From NCBI GenBank assembly GCA_963738445.1, contig CAVTWS010000015.1, positions 620,001 through 684,000 on the forward strand: DNA of 64,000 bases. Direction: 5' to 3'. Below are positions 16,189-25,444 of the stretch, in pieces. Positions within the stretch are counted from its first letter, which is position 1; every line of letters starts with the position of its first letter. The notes beneath the pieces were generated by a model. The model was not told where the DNA came from. It did no database searches and was given only the letters and a program-made list of their open reading frames with translations. Position numbers and translations under genes: made by a program. This stretch comes from CAVTWS01 sp963738445. Lineage in GTDB: Bacteria; Actinomycetota; Acidimicrobiia; Acidimicrobiales; SHLQ01.

Positions 16189-17777
16189 GAGTGGGTCTCC
16201 TCGGTGGTGGGGGAAGGGGTCGGGCTGGCCTGGGCCCAAAGGTGGTGGAGGGCGTAGGACCGCCACGGCCGCCACCGCTGGGACCGGGCGTCGGCGGTGC
16301 GGGGATCGGTCGCCTCGCCGACCGCCGCGAGTCCGTGTCTCACGCCCAGGTCGGTCGGCAGGAAGATGTCCGGGTGGGCCAGCGCCCGCATCGATATGTA
16401 GTCCGCGGTCCACGGCCCGATGCCCGGAAGGGCCTGAAGCCGGGCGGATGCGTCCTCGGGGTCGGCGCCCGGTCCGAGGTCGATCCGACCCTCGGCCAAC
16501 GCTCGGCTCAGCTCGACGAGGGCCCGACCGCGGGCGCGGGGCATGGGAAGATCAGCCGGATCGAGCGCGGCAAGGGCGTCGACTGCGGGGAAGGAGTGGG
16601 TCAGGACAGGGTGATCGATCGACACCGCCCGGCCGTACGCCGCCACCAGTCGGGCCGCCACGGTGCGGGCACCGGCGACCGACACCTGCTGGCCGATCAC
16701 CGCCCGTATGGCCACCTCGTGCCCGTCGACGTGGCCGGGCGAACGCAGGCCCGGTCGCGCCGCCACGAGCGGACGCATCATCGGGTCGGCCGACAGGTGC
16801 TCGTCGATCGCCAAGGGGTCGGCATCGAGGTCGAGCAGGCGACGGCACCGCTGCACGGCGGTCCCGACATCTCGCCAGTCCGTCATGCTCAACCGGCAGG
16901 TCAAGTGACCGGCGACCCTACTTACCGGGGCCGAGTTCTCGGCTGTGCTTACTGGGGCCGAGCTCTCGGCTGTGCTTACCGGGGCCGAGCTCTCGGCTGT
17001 GCTTACTGGGGCCGAGAGCTCGACCAGGGCCGGTCCGTGGGGGAGGTCGAGCACCCGGGCGTAGATCGTCCCGTCGAAGTGCTCGACCCCGGCTACCGCC
17101 CTTCGGCCCAGGAAGTCGAACAGCGCCTGGGCGGAGAGCGGTCGGCGGTAGGGGAGCTGGATCTGGATCGTCCCCGGGATCGTCGACACCGCGCCCTGTC
17201 GCCGCCCCCGGAGTTGTGTCGGCGACGACGCGAACACCTCCTGGATGGTGTCGTTGAACTGCCGGATCGACGAGAACCCGGCCGCGAACGCCACGTCGGT
17301 GAGAGAGAGCTCGGTGGTCTCGATGAGCAGGCGAGCCGTGTGGGCTCGCTGGGCGCGCGCCAGGGCCAGCGGCCCCGCTCCCAACTCGGTACGCAACAGC
17401 CGGCCCAGGTGGCGCTCGCTGTAGGCCAGACGGTGCGCCAGCCCCGTGACCCCTTCCCGGTCCACGACGCCGTCCGCTATCAGGCGCACCGCCCGCGCCG
17501 CCAGGTCCGCCCGGGTGTTCCACTCCGGGGAGCCGGGGGCGGCATCGGGTCGGCAGCGTTTGCAGGCCCGGAAACCGTGCTGCTGAGCGGCCGCGGGCGT
17601 GCGGAAGAAGCGGACGTTCCTCCGGCGCGGAGTGGTGGCCGGGCAACTCGGCCGGCAGTAGATGCCGGTCGAGGTGACGGCCACCGTGAACCACCCGTCG
17701 AACCGGGGATCTCGTCCCGAGATGACGTGGTAGCACCAGTCGGGGTCGAGCGTTCGGGGGGAGGCGGGGGCGAGCAC
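16185..17777 (-). CDS. alkA: AdaA-AlkA fusion: methyl-sensing regulator and 3-methyladenine glycosylase
   Basis: A 530-residue fusion. The Ada zinc domain (FDGWFTVAVTSTGIYCRPSC with CKRC near residue 70) senses methyl phosphotriesters through its cysteines. Two AraC-type helix-turn-helix units follow (about 90-190). The AlkA part begins near 200; its HhH motif LPGIGPWTADYI is near 450 and the catalytic aspartate is in PTDLGVRHG. A nine-residue repeat (SAPVSTAES) is inserted at about 252-286, inside the AlkA N-terminal domain. GTG 17777 is chosen because it is close to the usual Ada N-terminus. Expected to activate itself and ogt after alkylation damage. Confidence 0.9.
   Translation of the reverse strand: MLAPASPRTLDPDWCYHVISGRDPRFDGWFTVAVTSTGIYCRPSCPATTPRRRNVRFFRTPAAAQQHGFRACKRCRPDAAPGSPEWNTRADLAARAVRLIADGVVDREGVTGLAHRLAYSERHLGRLLRTELGAGPLALARAQRAHTARLLIETTELSLTDVAFAAGFSSIRQFNDTIQEVFASSPTQLRGRRQGAVSTIPGTIQIQLPYRRPLSAQALFDFLGRRAVAGVEHFDGTIYARVLDLPHGPALVELSAPVSTAESSAPVSTAESSAPVSTAENSAPVSRVAGHLTCRLSMTDWRDVGTAVQRCRRLLDLDADPLAIDEHLSADPMMRPLVAARPGLRSPGHVDGHEVAIRAVIGQQVSVAGARTVAARLVAAYGRAVSIDHPVLTHSFPAVDALAALDPADLPMPRARGRALVELSRALAEGRIDLGPGADPEDASARLQALPGIGPWTADYISMRALAHPDIFLPTDLGVRHGLAAVGEATDPRTADARSQRWRPWRSYALHHLWAQASPTPSPTTEETHS
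16921..17020. repeat. Tandem 27-bp repeat inside the AlkA fusion gene
   Basis: Three full copies (16921, 16948, 16975) and a partial fourth from 17002. Each unit holds the dyad CCGAG-NN-CTCGG. The unit is a multiple of three and adds a nine-residue Ser/Ala/Pro-rich repeat without breaking the frame. Confidence 0.9.
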
Positions 17778-17820
17778 GACATGATCGTGCCCGATCCGAG
17801 CTCGTCTGACTAGCGGAAAT

Positions 17821-17901
17821 CGGCCATGGCCGTTGCTTGGCCGCTGACGGCTTCTGCGTGCTGACCGCGGGGCGGCCTCAGCGGTGTTGGCCGCCGGCGG
17901 C
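17821..17901. other. Two perfect 12-bp palindromes upstream of the AlkA fusion gene
   Basis: CGGCCATGGCCG at 17821-17832 and GCCGCCGGCGGC at 17890-17901 lie in the 142-base gap between a membrane-protein stop (17920) and the fusion start (17777). The second, 19 bases past the stop, could terminate; the first, flanked by outer arms AGCGG and CCGCT, could be an operator. Confidence 0.35.
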
Positions 17902-17919
17902 TCTGTGGTGCGGCCGGCG

Positions 17920-18759
17920 TCAGGCGGTTCGGGCGGCGGAGGACCGGCCCCTGACCAGGGCGGCGACACACACGGCGCCGATCGCGGCGACGACGACGGC
18001 GAACAGGGTCCCGGACGGCGACCAGTCGATGTCGTCGTTGAACCGTAGAAGCGCGATCAGAACCGCGGCGGCGTAGACGGCGCCGGCCACGAGGACCGAC
18101 CGGATGCGGGCCAACTCCCGTTCCCGCGCCGCGGCGATCGCTGTCACTCCCAAGCCGGCCGCCCACGCCGAGATGGCTCGCGCGGTGAGGTCACTGAGTG
18201 GCCACGGCCACCAGGTGAGCCCGTCGCCCCCGACGAACAACACGATCGCCATCACCACGACCAGGAGGCCGAGGACGTGCACGACCTTCTGGGTGGTGAC
18301 GGCCAGCGCGGGTTCCGAGACCATCGGCTCGAGACCGATCGTGCGGCGCTGGAGCACGATCACCCACACCAGCACGGCGGGCAGGACGACGTAGACGGCG
18401 AGCCATCCCCAACCCGCCACCCGGGCCGTGAACTCACCCTCGTCGAGGTGGAACGCGTCGAGGTGGACGAGCGTGGTGATCAGCGTGACGATGGTGAAAG
18501 CGGTCGTGCCGTAGATCGGGGCCCGGGCATCGGCCCATCGAGATGACTGCAACGTCAGGCCGAGCATGGGCAGCGAAGCCAGGTACCCCGCGCCGAGCAT
18601 CGCCGCGGACATCGGCTGCGCGACCGTCCATGCGAACCAGTCCTCCGTCTCCTCGCTGAAGAGGTAGAGCTGGATCGACGCGATGACGACAGCCACGACC
18701 GCGGCGAGGAGCACCCGCCGGAGCTGCTTGGTGATCGGTTGTGGTCCGGCGATGGTCAT
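17920..18759 (-). CDS. Multi-spanning membrane protein of unknown function
   Basis: A 279-residue protein with about eight membrane helices: LLAAVVAVVIASIQLYLF, AAMLGAGYLASLPMLGL, TTAFTIVTLITTLVHL, LAVYVVLPAVLVWVIVL, HVLGLLVVVMAIVLFVG, AISAWAAGLGVTAIAAA, VLVAGAVYAAAVLIALL and TLFAVVVAAIGAVCVAAL. I recognise no family or charged motif that would suggest transport. The conserved-looking HLDAFHLD sits in a loop after helix three. It is divergently transcribed from the isochorismatase-family gene with a 92-base gap. Confidence 0.6.
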   Translation of the reverse strand: MTIAGPQPITKQLRRVLLAAVVAVVIASIQLYLFSEETEDWFAWTVAQPMSAAMLGAGYLASLPMLGLTLQSSRWADARAPIYGTTAFTIVTLITTLVHLDAFHLDEGEFTARVAGWGWLAVYVVLPAVLVWVIVLQRRTIGLEPMVSEPALAVTTQKVVHVLGLLVVVMAIVLFVGGDGLTWWPWPLSDLTARAISAWAAGLGVTAIAAARERELARIRSVLVAGAVYAAAVLIALLRFNDDIDWSPSGTLFAVVVAAIGAVCVAALVRGRSSAARTA

Positions 18760-18837
18760 GTGTGCCTCGTGTCTCGGTCCGCCCGACCGGGAACCTAGCC
18801 CGACGGGTCCGGGCAGGTGGTGAGTCGGGCCGCCGGG

Positions 18838-18843
18838 TAGCGT
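18838..18843 (+). promoter_or_regulatory. -10 element of a predicted leaderless mRNA
   Basis: TAGCGT lies eight bases before ATG 18852, which has no Shine-Dalgarno sequence. The transcript would start at or within two bases of the ATG. Confidence 0.4.
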
Positions 18844-18851
18844 CGGGCGTC

Positions 18852-19520
18852 ATGAGCAGCGACACCGATCCCGCCACCAAAGCCCGCCAGCGACTGACCG
18901 GGCTGGTCGTCCCCGCCCAGACCGCCGTGCTCACCATGGAGATGCAGCAGGGCGTCATCGGTGCCGCAGCCACCTTCCCGCAACTCGGCGACGAATGCCG
19001 TCGGTCCGGCATGCTCGACGCCCTCGGGCGACTGTGCGGTGCCGCCCGGGACGCCGGAGCGCCCGTCGTCCACTGCACCGTGGTGGAGCGGCCCGACGGT
19101 CTCGGTGGGAAGTCGAACTGCAAGGTGTTCGCACTGTCGGCGAAGCTGCGGACGGCCGACGGCCACCGCCTGCTCGAGGCGGGAACCGCAGGTCCGCTGG
19201 TCGTGCCCGAGTTGGGCCAGGACGAGCGAGACATCGAGGTGCCGCGCATCACCGGCATGACCCCGTTCAGCTCGACCGAGCTCGACCAGATCCTGCGCAA
19301 TCTCGGCGTCACGACCGTGATCGCCACGGGCGTCTCGGTGAACCTCGGCGTGATGGGCATGGTGCTCGGGGCGATCGACCGGGGATACGACGTCGTCCTC
19401 CCCCGTGATGCCGTGGCCGGGGTGCCGAACGAGTACGCCCAGTCGGTGATCGACAACTCGCTGTCGCTCCTGGCCACGTTGACCACGGTCGACGACATCA
19501 TCGCCGCCTGGCAGCCATGA
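18852..19520 (+). CDS. Isochorismatase-family hydrolase lacking the catalytic cysteine
   Basis: A 222-residue alpha/beta protein of the isochorismatase-like superfamily. AVLTMEMQQGVIG has an acidic residue where the family uses Asp, and the ITGMTPFSSTELDQIL and DRGYDVVLPRDAVAG segments are typical. The usual nucleophile position in GVSVNLGVMGM reads Gly instead of Cys, as in EntB-type isochorismatases, so it is not a standard nicotinamidase-type cysteine hydrolase. Cys residues elsewhere (GECRRSG region, LCGAA, HCTVV) do not align with the nucleophile. Substrate unknown; cytosolic. Confidence 0.8.
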   Translation: MSSDTDPATKARQRLTGLVVPAQTAVLTMEMQQGVIGAAATFPQLGDECRRSGMLDALGRLCGAARDAGAPVVHCTVVERPDGLGGKSNCKVFALSAKLRTADGHRLLEAGTAGPLVVPELGQDERDIEVPRITGMTPFSSTELDQILRNLGVTTVIATGVSVNLGVMGMVLGAIDRGYDVVLPRDAVAGVPNEYAQSVIDNSLSLLATLTTVDDIIAAWQP

Positions 19521-19593
19521 CCCGGAGCATCGAGCGGATCGATCGGAGCATCGAGTCCGCAACCGATCCTCGCTCCACCAATGGTGCGCGGGG

Positions 19594-20427
19594 ATGTCGA
19601 TGAGCGAGGGGATCGGACGCCTCGTCGACATCCTCGACATCGAGGAGCTCGACCAGAACCTGTATCGGGGCCAGAACCTGCGGCGCGAGGGCCGCTATCC
19701 GCTGTTCGGCGGGCAGGTGGCCGCCCAGGCGTTGGTCGCCGCCGCCCGCACCGTGCCCGAAGGTCGCTTCCCGCACTCGCTGCACGGCTACTTCCTCCGC
19801 TCCGGGCAGGCCGATCGCCCGGTGATCCTGCGGGTCGAGCGCGATCGCGACGGTCGTTCCTTCAGCGCCCGCCACGTCGTCGCCGTGCAGAACGGTGAGG
19901 TGATCTTCGACCTCAGCGCCTCGTTCCAGGTCGAGACCGAGGGGTTCGAGTGGCAAGCCGAGACCCCGCCGGTCGACGACGACCCCGAGCAACTCGTCCC
20001 GGCCCGCGCCACCCAGGTCGGCGACGCGCAGCTCGAGCTGTTCGACATCCGGGTCGATCCGTCCACGCACGTCGACCTCGATGCCGATCGTCCCCCGCCC
20101 ATCAGCGTCCCGTACCGTCTGTGGCTGCGCAGCAAGGGACCGCTCCCCGACGACCGCCTCCTCCACACCTGCATCCTGGCGTACGTGTCGGACCTCGGCA
20201 GCGGACTCGGACGAGCCCCGCTGCCCGGCTCCAACCGCGGCGGTCCGAGCCTCGATCACGCGGTGTGGTTCCACCATCCGGTCCGCGTCGACGACTGGCT
20301 GCTGATCGACCACCATCCGGTGGCGGTGTCCGGCGGGCGGGGCTTCTACCGGGGCTCGGTCATCGATCGGGCCGGACTCGTCACCGCCAGCATCGTCCAG
20401 GAACACCTGCTCCGCCGCCCCACCTGA
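19594..20427 (+). CDS. tesB: Acyl-CoA thioesterase II
   Basis: A 277-residue double-hotdog thioesterase that hydrolyses acyl-CoA to free acid and CoA. YPLFGGQVAAQALVAA, PHSLHGYFLRSGQ, DLGSGLG, SLDHAVWFHHPVRVDDWLL and GLVTASIVQEHLLR carry the family scaffold and the Asp/Ser/Gln active-site trio. ATG 19594 or ATG 19600 could be used; GGGG precedes the first. Just upstream (19523-19555) the word CGGAGCATCGAG is repeated 20 bases apart. The gene is followed by a strong hairpin and a G-rich tract. Confidence 0.92.
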   Translation: MSMSEGIGRLVDILDIEELDQNLYRGQNLRREGRYPLFGGQVAAQALVAAARTVPEGRFPHSLHGYFLRSGQADRPVILRVERDRDGRSFSARHVVAVQNGEVIFDLSASFQVETEGFEWQAETPPVDDDPEQLVPARATQVGDAQLELFDIRVDPSTHVDLDADRPPPISVPYRLWLRSKGPLPDDRLLHTCILAYVSDLGSGLGRAPLPGSNRGGPSLDHAVWFHHPVRVDDWLLIDHHPVAVSGGRGFYRGSVIDRAGLVTASIVQEHLLRRPT

Positions 20428-20468
20428 CCGCCCCGCCCGCCCACCCGCCCCTCACCGCGCTCCCGAGG

Positions 20469-20521
20469 CGAACTCCGCGCGCGTGGGGCGACATGGGGTG
20501 TCGGCGTGCGCGCGCAGTTCG
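20469..20521 (+). terminator. Long stem-loop downstream of tesB
   Basis: CGAACT/AGTTCG close the base, GCGCGC pairs with GCGCGC in the middle, and CGACA/TGTCG form the tip around TGGGG. One C-C mismatch and a small bulge interrupt about 20 pairs. It starts 42 bases after the tesB stop and probably ends that transcript. Confidence 0.6.
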
Positions 20522-20524
20522 AAT

Positions 20525-20563
20525 GGAATGGAGGGGGAGGTTGGAGGGGGTGGTGGGGGGTGG
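20525..20563 (+). other. G-rich tract with quadruplex potential
   Basis: Runs of five, five and six G separated by short A/T-containing linkers lie between the tesB hairpin and the hydrolase start at 20615. On the coding strand the RNA could fold as a G-quadruplex in the leader of the hydrolase mRNA. Confidence 0.45.
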
Positions 20564-20614
20564 AATGTCGGTATGGGTTCGTGAGAGGGTGCGGGTCGAG
20601 ACGATGGAGGCGAC

Positions 20615-21529
20615 ATGTCGGGCATCGAGCAGGTGGACTACGACGAGTTCGGGCTGTTCCACGAGAACGCCGAGGAGTTCGGATTGCCGTTCGACGCGCC
20701 GCCGATGGTGCGTCGGGACGCGGTGACGCTCGACGACGGTCGCCGGCTGAGCGCACTCGTCTGGGGCATGGCGCCGCCCGAGCTGGTGTTCCTCCACGGA
20801 GGTGCCCAGAACGCCCACACCTGGGACACCGTCGCCATCGCGCTCGGCCGACCGCTCGTGTGCATCGACATGCCGGGTCACGGTCACTCCGACGGCGGGC
20901 GCAACGGTTCGCTCGACATCGCCGTGAACGCCGCCGACCTCGCCGTGGCGATGCGCCAACTGGCCCCCGACGCCGCGGCGCTCATCGGCATGTCCCTCGG
21001 CGGTCACACCGCGCTGGCCATCGCCGACCACGAACCGGATCTGGTCCGCAAGCTCGTGCTGGTCGACGTCACCCCCGGGGTCGACGAACGCAAGGCCTCC
21101 CACATCGGGGCGTTCATCAACGGGCCGGAGTCGTTCCCCCGCTTCGATGATCTTCTCGCCCGAACGATCGAATACAACCCGACCCGGACCGAGGCGTCGC
21201 TCCGGCGCGGCATCCTGCACAACGCCGAGCAGCGTCCGGATGGCAGCTGGGTGTGGCGGTATGCCCGGTTCCGCGCCGCCGAGACGAGCGACGGTCACCC
21301 CGACTTCTCGCACCTGTGGGACGCGGTCTCGAACCTCACAGTCCCGCTCATGCTGGTGCGCGGCATGCGTGAACAATCGGTGGTCGACGATGCCGACGAA
21401 GCCGAGCTTCTCCGGCGTTGCCCGGCGGCTCGGGTCGAACACGTCGCCGAGGCCGGGCACTCGGTGCAGGGCGATACGCCGCTCGAGTTGGCCGCGTTGG
21501 TCGACGACTTCGTCTTCGGGACTGCGTAG
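20615..21529 (+). CDS. Alpha/beta-fold hydrolase
   Basis: A 304-residue serine hydrolase. The oxyanion segment is VFLHGGAQNAHTWD, the nucleophile elbow GMSLGG, the acid lies in the PLMLVRGM...VVDD region and the catalytic histidine is in EAGHSVQGD. CIDMPGHGHSDG is the usual strand-four motif. A 40-residue N-terminal extension (DYDEFGLFHENAEEFGLPF) precedes the fold. The substrate cannot be told; such enzymes are often esterases or meta-cleavage hydrolases. It converges on the P-type ATPase gene with a 29-base gap. Confidence 0.85.
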   Translation: MSGIEQVDYDEFGLFHENAEEFGLPFDAPPMVRRDAVTLDDGRRLSALVWGMAPPELVFLHGGAQNAHTWDTVAIALGRPLVCIDMPGHGHSDGGRNGSLDIAVNAADLAVAMRQLAPDAAALIGMSLGGHTALAIADHEPDLVRKLVLVDVTPGVDERKASHIGAFINGPESFPRFDDLLARTIEYNPTRTEASLRRGILHNAEQRPDGSWVWRYARFRAAETSDGHPDFSHLWDAVSNLTVPLMLVRGMREQSVVDDADEAELLRRCPAARVEHVAEAGHSVQGDTPLELAALVDDFVFGTA

Positions 21530-21558
21530 ACCCCCGTCGTAGCGGAGCTCGAGGCGAC

Positions 21559-24174
21559 TTACACGCCGCTCGGTCTCGGATCGAAACCATCACCTGCTCG
21601 CCGGCGCCGGATGGCTCGCTTCTGCAGCGTGTCGGCCAGGACCACCGCCGGCACGGCCAGGAGTGCCACTCCGAAGCCGGCCCAGGAGGGGCCGGCCTGG
21701 CCGAGCGCGTCGGCGATCGGGGGGAGGTACAGGAACATGGCCAGCATCGCGACCTCGGCGACGAGTGCTCCGATGAGCAGGTGGTTGCTCGTCCATCCCA
21801 TGGTCCACATGGGTCGTACCGTGCTCCGGCAGGCGAAAGCGTTGGTCATCTGACCGAGGACGACGGCGGTGAACGCGGCGCCCGAGGCGGCCAGCAACGT
21901 GTCGCCGTCGGTGAACGAATCGCCCGGCCTCCAGCCCGCGGCGGCGAACGTGGCGACGAACGCGGCCATCTCCACGGCCGCTTCGACCGGGCCCAGGACC
22001 CCGAACGCCCGCTTGAACAGACTCCGGTCGAGAAGGTGCCGGTGGGGCGGCAGCTCATGGAGGAGGTGGTTGCCGGGTGGCTCTGCACCCAACGCCAGCG
22101 CGGGAAGGATGTCGGTCCCGATGTCGAGGGCCAGGACCTGGAGCACGCCGATGGCGAGTGGGAAACGTCCGCCCGAGAGAGCCCAGATGACGAAGGGGGC
22201 GAGCTCGGCGACGTTGTCGGTCAGGTGGTAGGTCAGGAATCGCCGGATGTTGGTGAACGTGGCCCGTCCGGTCTCGATGGCGGCGACGATGGTGGCGAAG
22301 TCATCGTCGAGCAGGACGAGGTCGGCGGCCTCCCGAGCCACGTCGGTCCCCGACCGCCCCATGGCGACGCCGATTTGAGCTTCTCGTAACGCCGGGGCGT
22401 CATTCACGCCGTCGCCGGTCATGGCCAGGATGTGTCCGCGCCGCTGGAGGGCGATGGCGATGCGCAGCTTGTCCTCGGGCGACACCCGGGCGATCACGAT
22501 GCCGTCGTGGTCGATCAGGGCGCCGAGCTCGTCCACGTCGTCGGGGAGGTCGGCGCCGACGACGACCATGTCGTGATCGCCGAGCAGGCCGATCTCGGCG
22601 GCGATGGCCTTGGCCGTGACGGGATGGTCGCCGGTGACCATGGCCACGTGGATCCCGGCTCGTCGGCACGCGGCGATGGCATCAGCCGCTCCCTCGCGGG
22701 GCGGGTCCTCCAGAGCCAGGAGCCCGAGCAGGGTGAGGCTCCGTTCGGCTTGATCGGGCGACGTCGGTGCGTCGCCGTCGAGTGGCCGGCTGGCGATGGC
22801 CAACACCCGGAGTCCCCGGCTGGTCATCTCGTCCAGCACCTGGTCGACCTCGGCGAGCGGGTGACACAGGGGCACGACGGAATCCGGGGCCCCCTTCACC
22901 AGCACCCGGTCTCCGGCGATGACCGACATCCGGCGCCGCCGCACGTCGAACGGAAATCGCGTGACCGCCGGCGCGTCGACAGCGTCTCTGGCGACATCGA
23001 CGTCGACCCGCCGGGCGAAGGCGTCCAAGGCCGCTTCCATGGGGTCACCTCGGGCCACCCAGAGCCCGTCCTCTTCGACGGCGTGGCCGGTCGAGCATCG
23101 GACGGCCACTCGGGCGAGCTCGCAGACATCGCCGAGCATCTGCGGCGAGTCGTAGTCCACCTCGGCGTGCGGCTCGTAGCCGCGGCCATGGACCGTTACC
23201 CGGCCCGCCGGAGTCCAAGCCTCGACCACCGCCATCTCGTTTCGGGTCAGCGTGCCGGTCTTGTCGGTGCAGATGAAGGTGGCCGACCCGAGGGTTTCCA
23301 CGGCCTCCAGATGACGCACCAGCGCGTGACGACTCGCCATGCGCGAGGCGCCGATCGCCAGCGACAGCGTCACCGTGGGCAGCAGCCCCTCCGGAACCAC
23401 GGCGACGGTGACGCCCACGGCGAACAGGAACCCATCCGACGCCGGTGTCCCGACCAGCAGGGCCACCCCGAAGAAGAAGGACCCGACCGACACGGCGACG
23501 ACGGCGATCACGCGCGAGACGCGATCGAGCTCGACCCGAAGGGGCGTGGGCACCGGTTGCTGGGACTGGGTGAGGTTGGCGATCCCGGCCAACCTGGTGT
23601 CAGCGCCGGTCGCCACGACCGTCGACTCGGCCTCGCCCTCCACGACGAAGCAGCCGGCATGGACCGTGTCACCGGGCAGCGGATGCTCGGGCACGCTCTC
23701 GCCGGTGAGGCTCGACGTGTCGACGGCGAGAGAGAACACCTGATCGAGCCTCATGTCGGCGGACACGCGGTCGCCCTCGCCCAGGATCACGACATCGTCG
23801 ACGACCAGTTCCTCGGCCGAGATCTGGACGCGACGGCCGTCCCGGATGACGTTGACCCGGCGGGGAAGCAGCGTGCGCAGCTTCTCCGACGCTTTCTCGG
23901 CTCGTTGCTCCTGGGCGAAGGCGAACGCCCCGTTCAGCAGGACGACGATCAGGATCGCCACGCCGAGCTCGGGTAGCCCGGCTACGAACGCCAGGATCGC
24001 CGCCACCCAGAACAACAGAGCGAAGAAGTGGACCATCTCGGAGGCCAGCCGTCGCCAGGCGGGAACGGTCGCCGGGATCGGGAGAAGGTTGGGGCCCTGT
24101 CGGGTGAGGCGTTCGGCGGCCTCCGCCGCGCTCAAGCCTCGGGAAGGTTGAAGACGTGGGTCGGGCACCGTCAC
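21559..24174 (-). CDS. P2-type cation-transporting ATPase
   Basis: An 871-residue ion pump. The actuator motif SSLTGES is near 155, the phosphorylation site CTDKTGTLTRNEM near 304, the M4 ion site VAVVPEGLLP, the nucleotide domain has KGAPDSVV, and the hinge is TGDGVNDAPAL. M5-M6 read YHLTDNVAELAPFVIWALS and ALDIGTDILPALALG, a P2 pattern (calcium, sodium/potassium or proton) rather than a CPx heavy-metal pump. About ten membrane helices are visible. GTG 24174 is the start. It lies last in a co-directional run with the CoA-transferase gene. The exact ion is not determined. Confidence 0.88.
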   Translation of the reverse strand: MTVPDPRLQPSRGLSAAEAAERLTRQGPNLLPIPATVPAWRRLASEMVHFFALLFWVAAILAFVAGLPELGVAILIVVLLNGAFAFAQEQRAEKASEKLRTLLPRRVNVIRDGRRVQISAEELVVDDVVILGEGDRVSADMRLDQVFSLAVDTSSLTGESVPEHPLPGDTVHAGCFVVEGEAESTVVATGADTRLAGIANLTQSQQPVPTPLRVELDRVSRVIAVVAVSVGSFFFGVALLVGTPASDGFLFAVGVTVAVVPEGLLPTVTLSLAIGASRMASRHALVRHLEAVETLGSATFICTDKTGTLTRNEMAVVEAWTPAGRVTVHGRGYEPHAEVDYDSPQMLGDVCELARVAVRCSTGHAVEEDGLWVARGDPMEAALDAFARRVDVDVARDAVDAPAVTRFPFDVRRRRMSVIAGDRVLVKGAPDSVVPLCHPLAEVDQVLDEMTSRGLRVLAIASRPLDGDAPTSPDQAERSLTLLGLLALEDPPREGAADAIAACRRAGIHVAMVTGDHPVTAKAIAAEIGLLGDHDMVVVGADLPDDVDELGALIDHDGIVIARVSPEDKLRIAIALQRRGHILAMTGDGVNDAPALREAQIGVAMGRSGTDVAREAADLVLLDDDFATIVAAIETGRATFTNIRRFLTYHLTDNVAELAPFVIWALSGGRFPLAIGVLQVLALDIGTDILPALALGAEPPGNHLLHELPPHRHLLDRSLFKRAFGVLGPVEAAVEMAAFVATFAAAGWRPGDSFTDGDTLLAASGAAFTAVVLGQMTNAFACRSTVRPMWTMGWTSNHLLIGALVAEVAMLAMFLYLPPIADALGQAGPSWAGFGVALLAVPAVVLADTLQKRAIRRRRAGDGFDPRPSGV

Positions 24175-24234
24175 GGCACCAACGTTGCCGGCCCCTACGC
24201 CAGGCTGCTAGAGCCCAAGGTCATTCCCGCGATG

Positions 24235-25441
24235 TCAGGCCATGACGGCACCGGCGGCGAGGGCCGTGTCGATCTCCGCCGCGGCGAAGCCCATCTGAAC
24301 CATGACCTCACGGGTGTGCTGCCCGTGGGTCGGCGCGGCGTCGCCGGATCTCGGGCAGCTCGTTGTCGAACTGAGCAGGGGCGGCCGACAGCTTGAGCGT
24401 GGGGTGGGTGGGGTGTGCCATGGCGTACCCGTTGTCGACGACGGCGGGATCGGCCAGCACTTCGGGCGGCGAGGCCGGGAACGAGAAGATGCACTCGTTG
24501 GCCCGAAGCGCGGTGTCGAGCTCGTTCTTCGTCCGGCCGGCGATGGCGGCCGCGAACACGGGCCGCAGGGCCACCCACGCCGGTTTCCGGGTCTCCTCAT
24601 CGGGGTACTCGTCGATCAGGTGGTCGAGCCCGAGCGCTCGACAGGCCGGCGCCCAGTAGCGGTCGTCGCCGATCATGCCCAGCATGAGGAAGCGGTCGTC
24701 GGCCGTGCGGTAGTCGCCGATGAGCGGCGAGATCTGCCGCTCGCCCATCTGGGGGCGGGGCGCTTCCTCCCCGGCGATCGACGAAAACGCCATGTCCGGA
24801 CCCAGGGTCCACACGGCGCCGTTCAGCAGCGAGGTGTCGACGAGGACGCCCTCACCGGTGCGCTGGGCGTGCACCAGCGCGGCGCAGATGCCGCCGGCGA
24901 AGAACATGCCGGTCGGGATGTCGCCCTGCGCGGGTCGCTGCATGATCAGGTGGTCGGAACCCGGCGGCGTGACCATGTGGCCCACGCCCCCACGCGACCA
25001 GAACGAGACGGAGTCGTATCCGCCGGCCTCGGCATCGACCCCTCGCTGGCCCTGGCCGTGACCCCGTGCGAACACCAGCTTCGGGTTGATGGCGAACAGG
25101 TCCTCGGGCTCGGTCCCGAATTTCCGCCGCACGCGCGGCAGCTGGTTGGTGACGTAGACGTCGGCCCAGGCCACGAGCCGGTCGAACACCGCCCGTCCCG
25201 CTCCGGAACCGATGTCGAGGGCGACACCACGCTTGTTCCGGTTCACCGCCTCGAACAGGTAGTCGAAGCCGTCGGCATCGGGGACCATGTTGTTCTTCAT
25301 GATCAGGCGCATGGGGTCACCGTCGAGGCGCTCGACCTTGACGACGTCCGCGCCCCAATCGGCCAGCACGGCACACGACGATGGTACGAACCCGTGCTCG
25401 GACATCTCGAGCACCTTGATCCCAGCAAGCGGAAGCGTCAT
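24235..25441 (-). CDS. Family III CoA-transferase (CaiB/BaiF), frameshifted near its 3' end
   Basis: A CoA-transferase that would move CoA between organic acids. It begins PLAGIKVLEMSEHGFVPSS, has the conserved DWGADVVKVERLDGDPMR, NRNKRGVALDI and the catalytic-region aspartate in GYDSVSFWSRGG, then GVLVDTSLLNGAVW. The reading frame breaks near 24335-24355, in a CGGCGACGCCGCGCC stretch; the next frame supplies the expected family tail THGQHTREVMVQMGF with its helical end, finishing at 24235. An indel error is the simplest explanation. Start ATG 25441 is three bases past a perfect hairpin. Confidence 0.8.
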
Positions 25442-25444
25442 AGC

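Noticed and set aside
22432..23976. 514-codon plus-strand frame opposite the P-type ATPase
   Set aside because: The ATPase has all family motifs on the other strand; the antisense product is His/Arg/Gly-rich low complexity.
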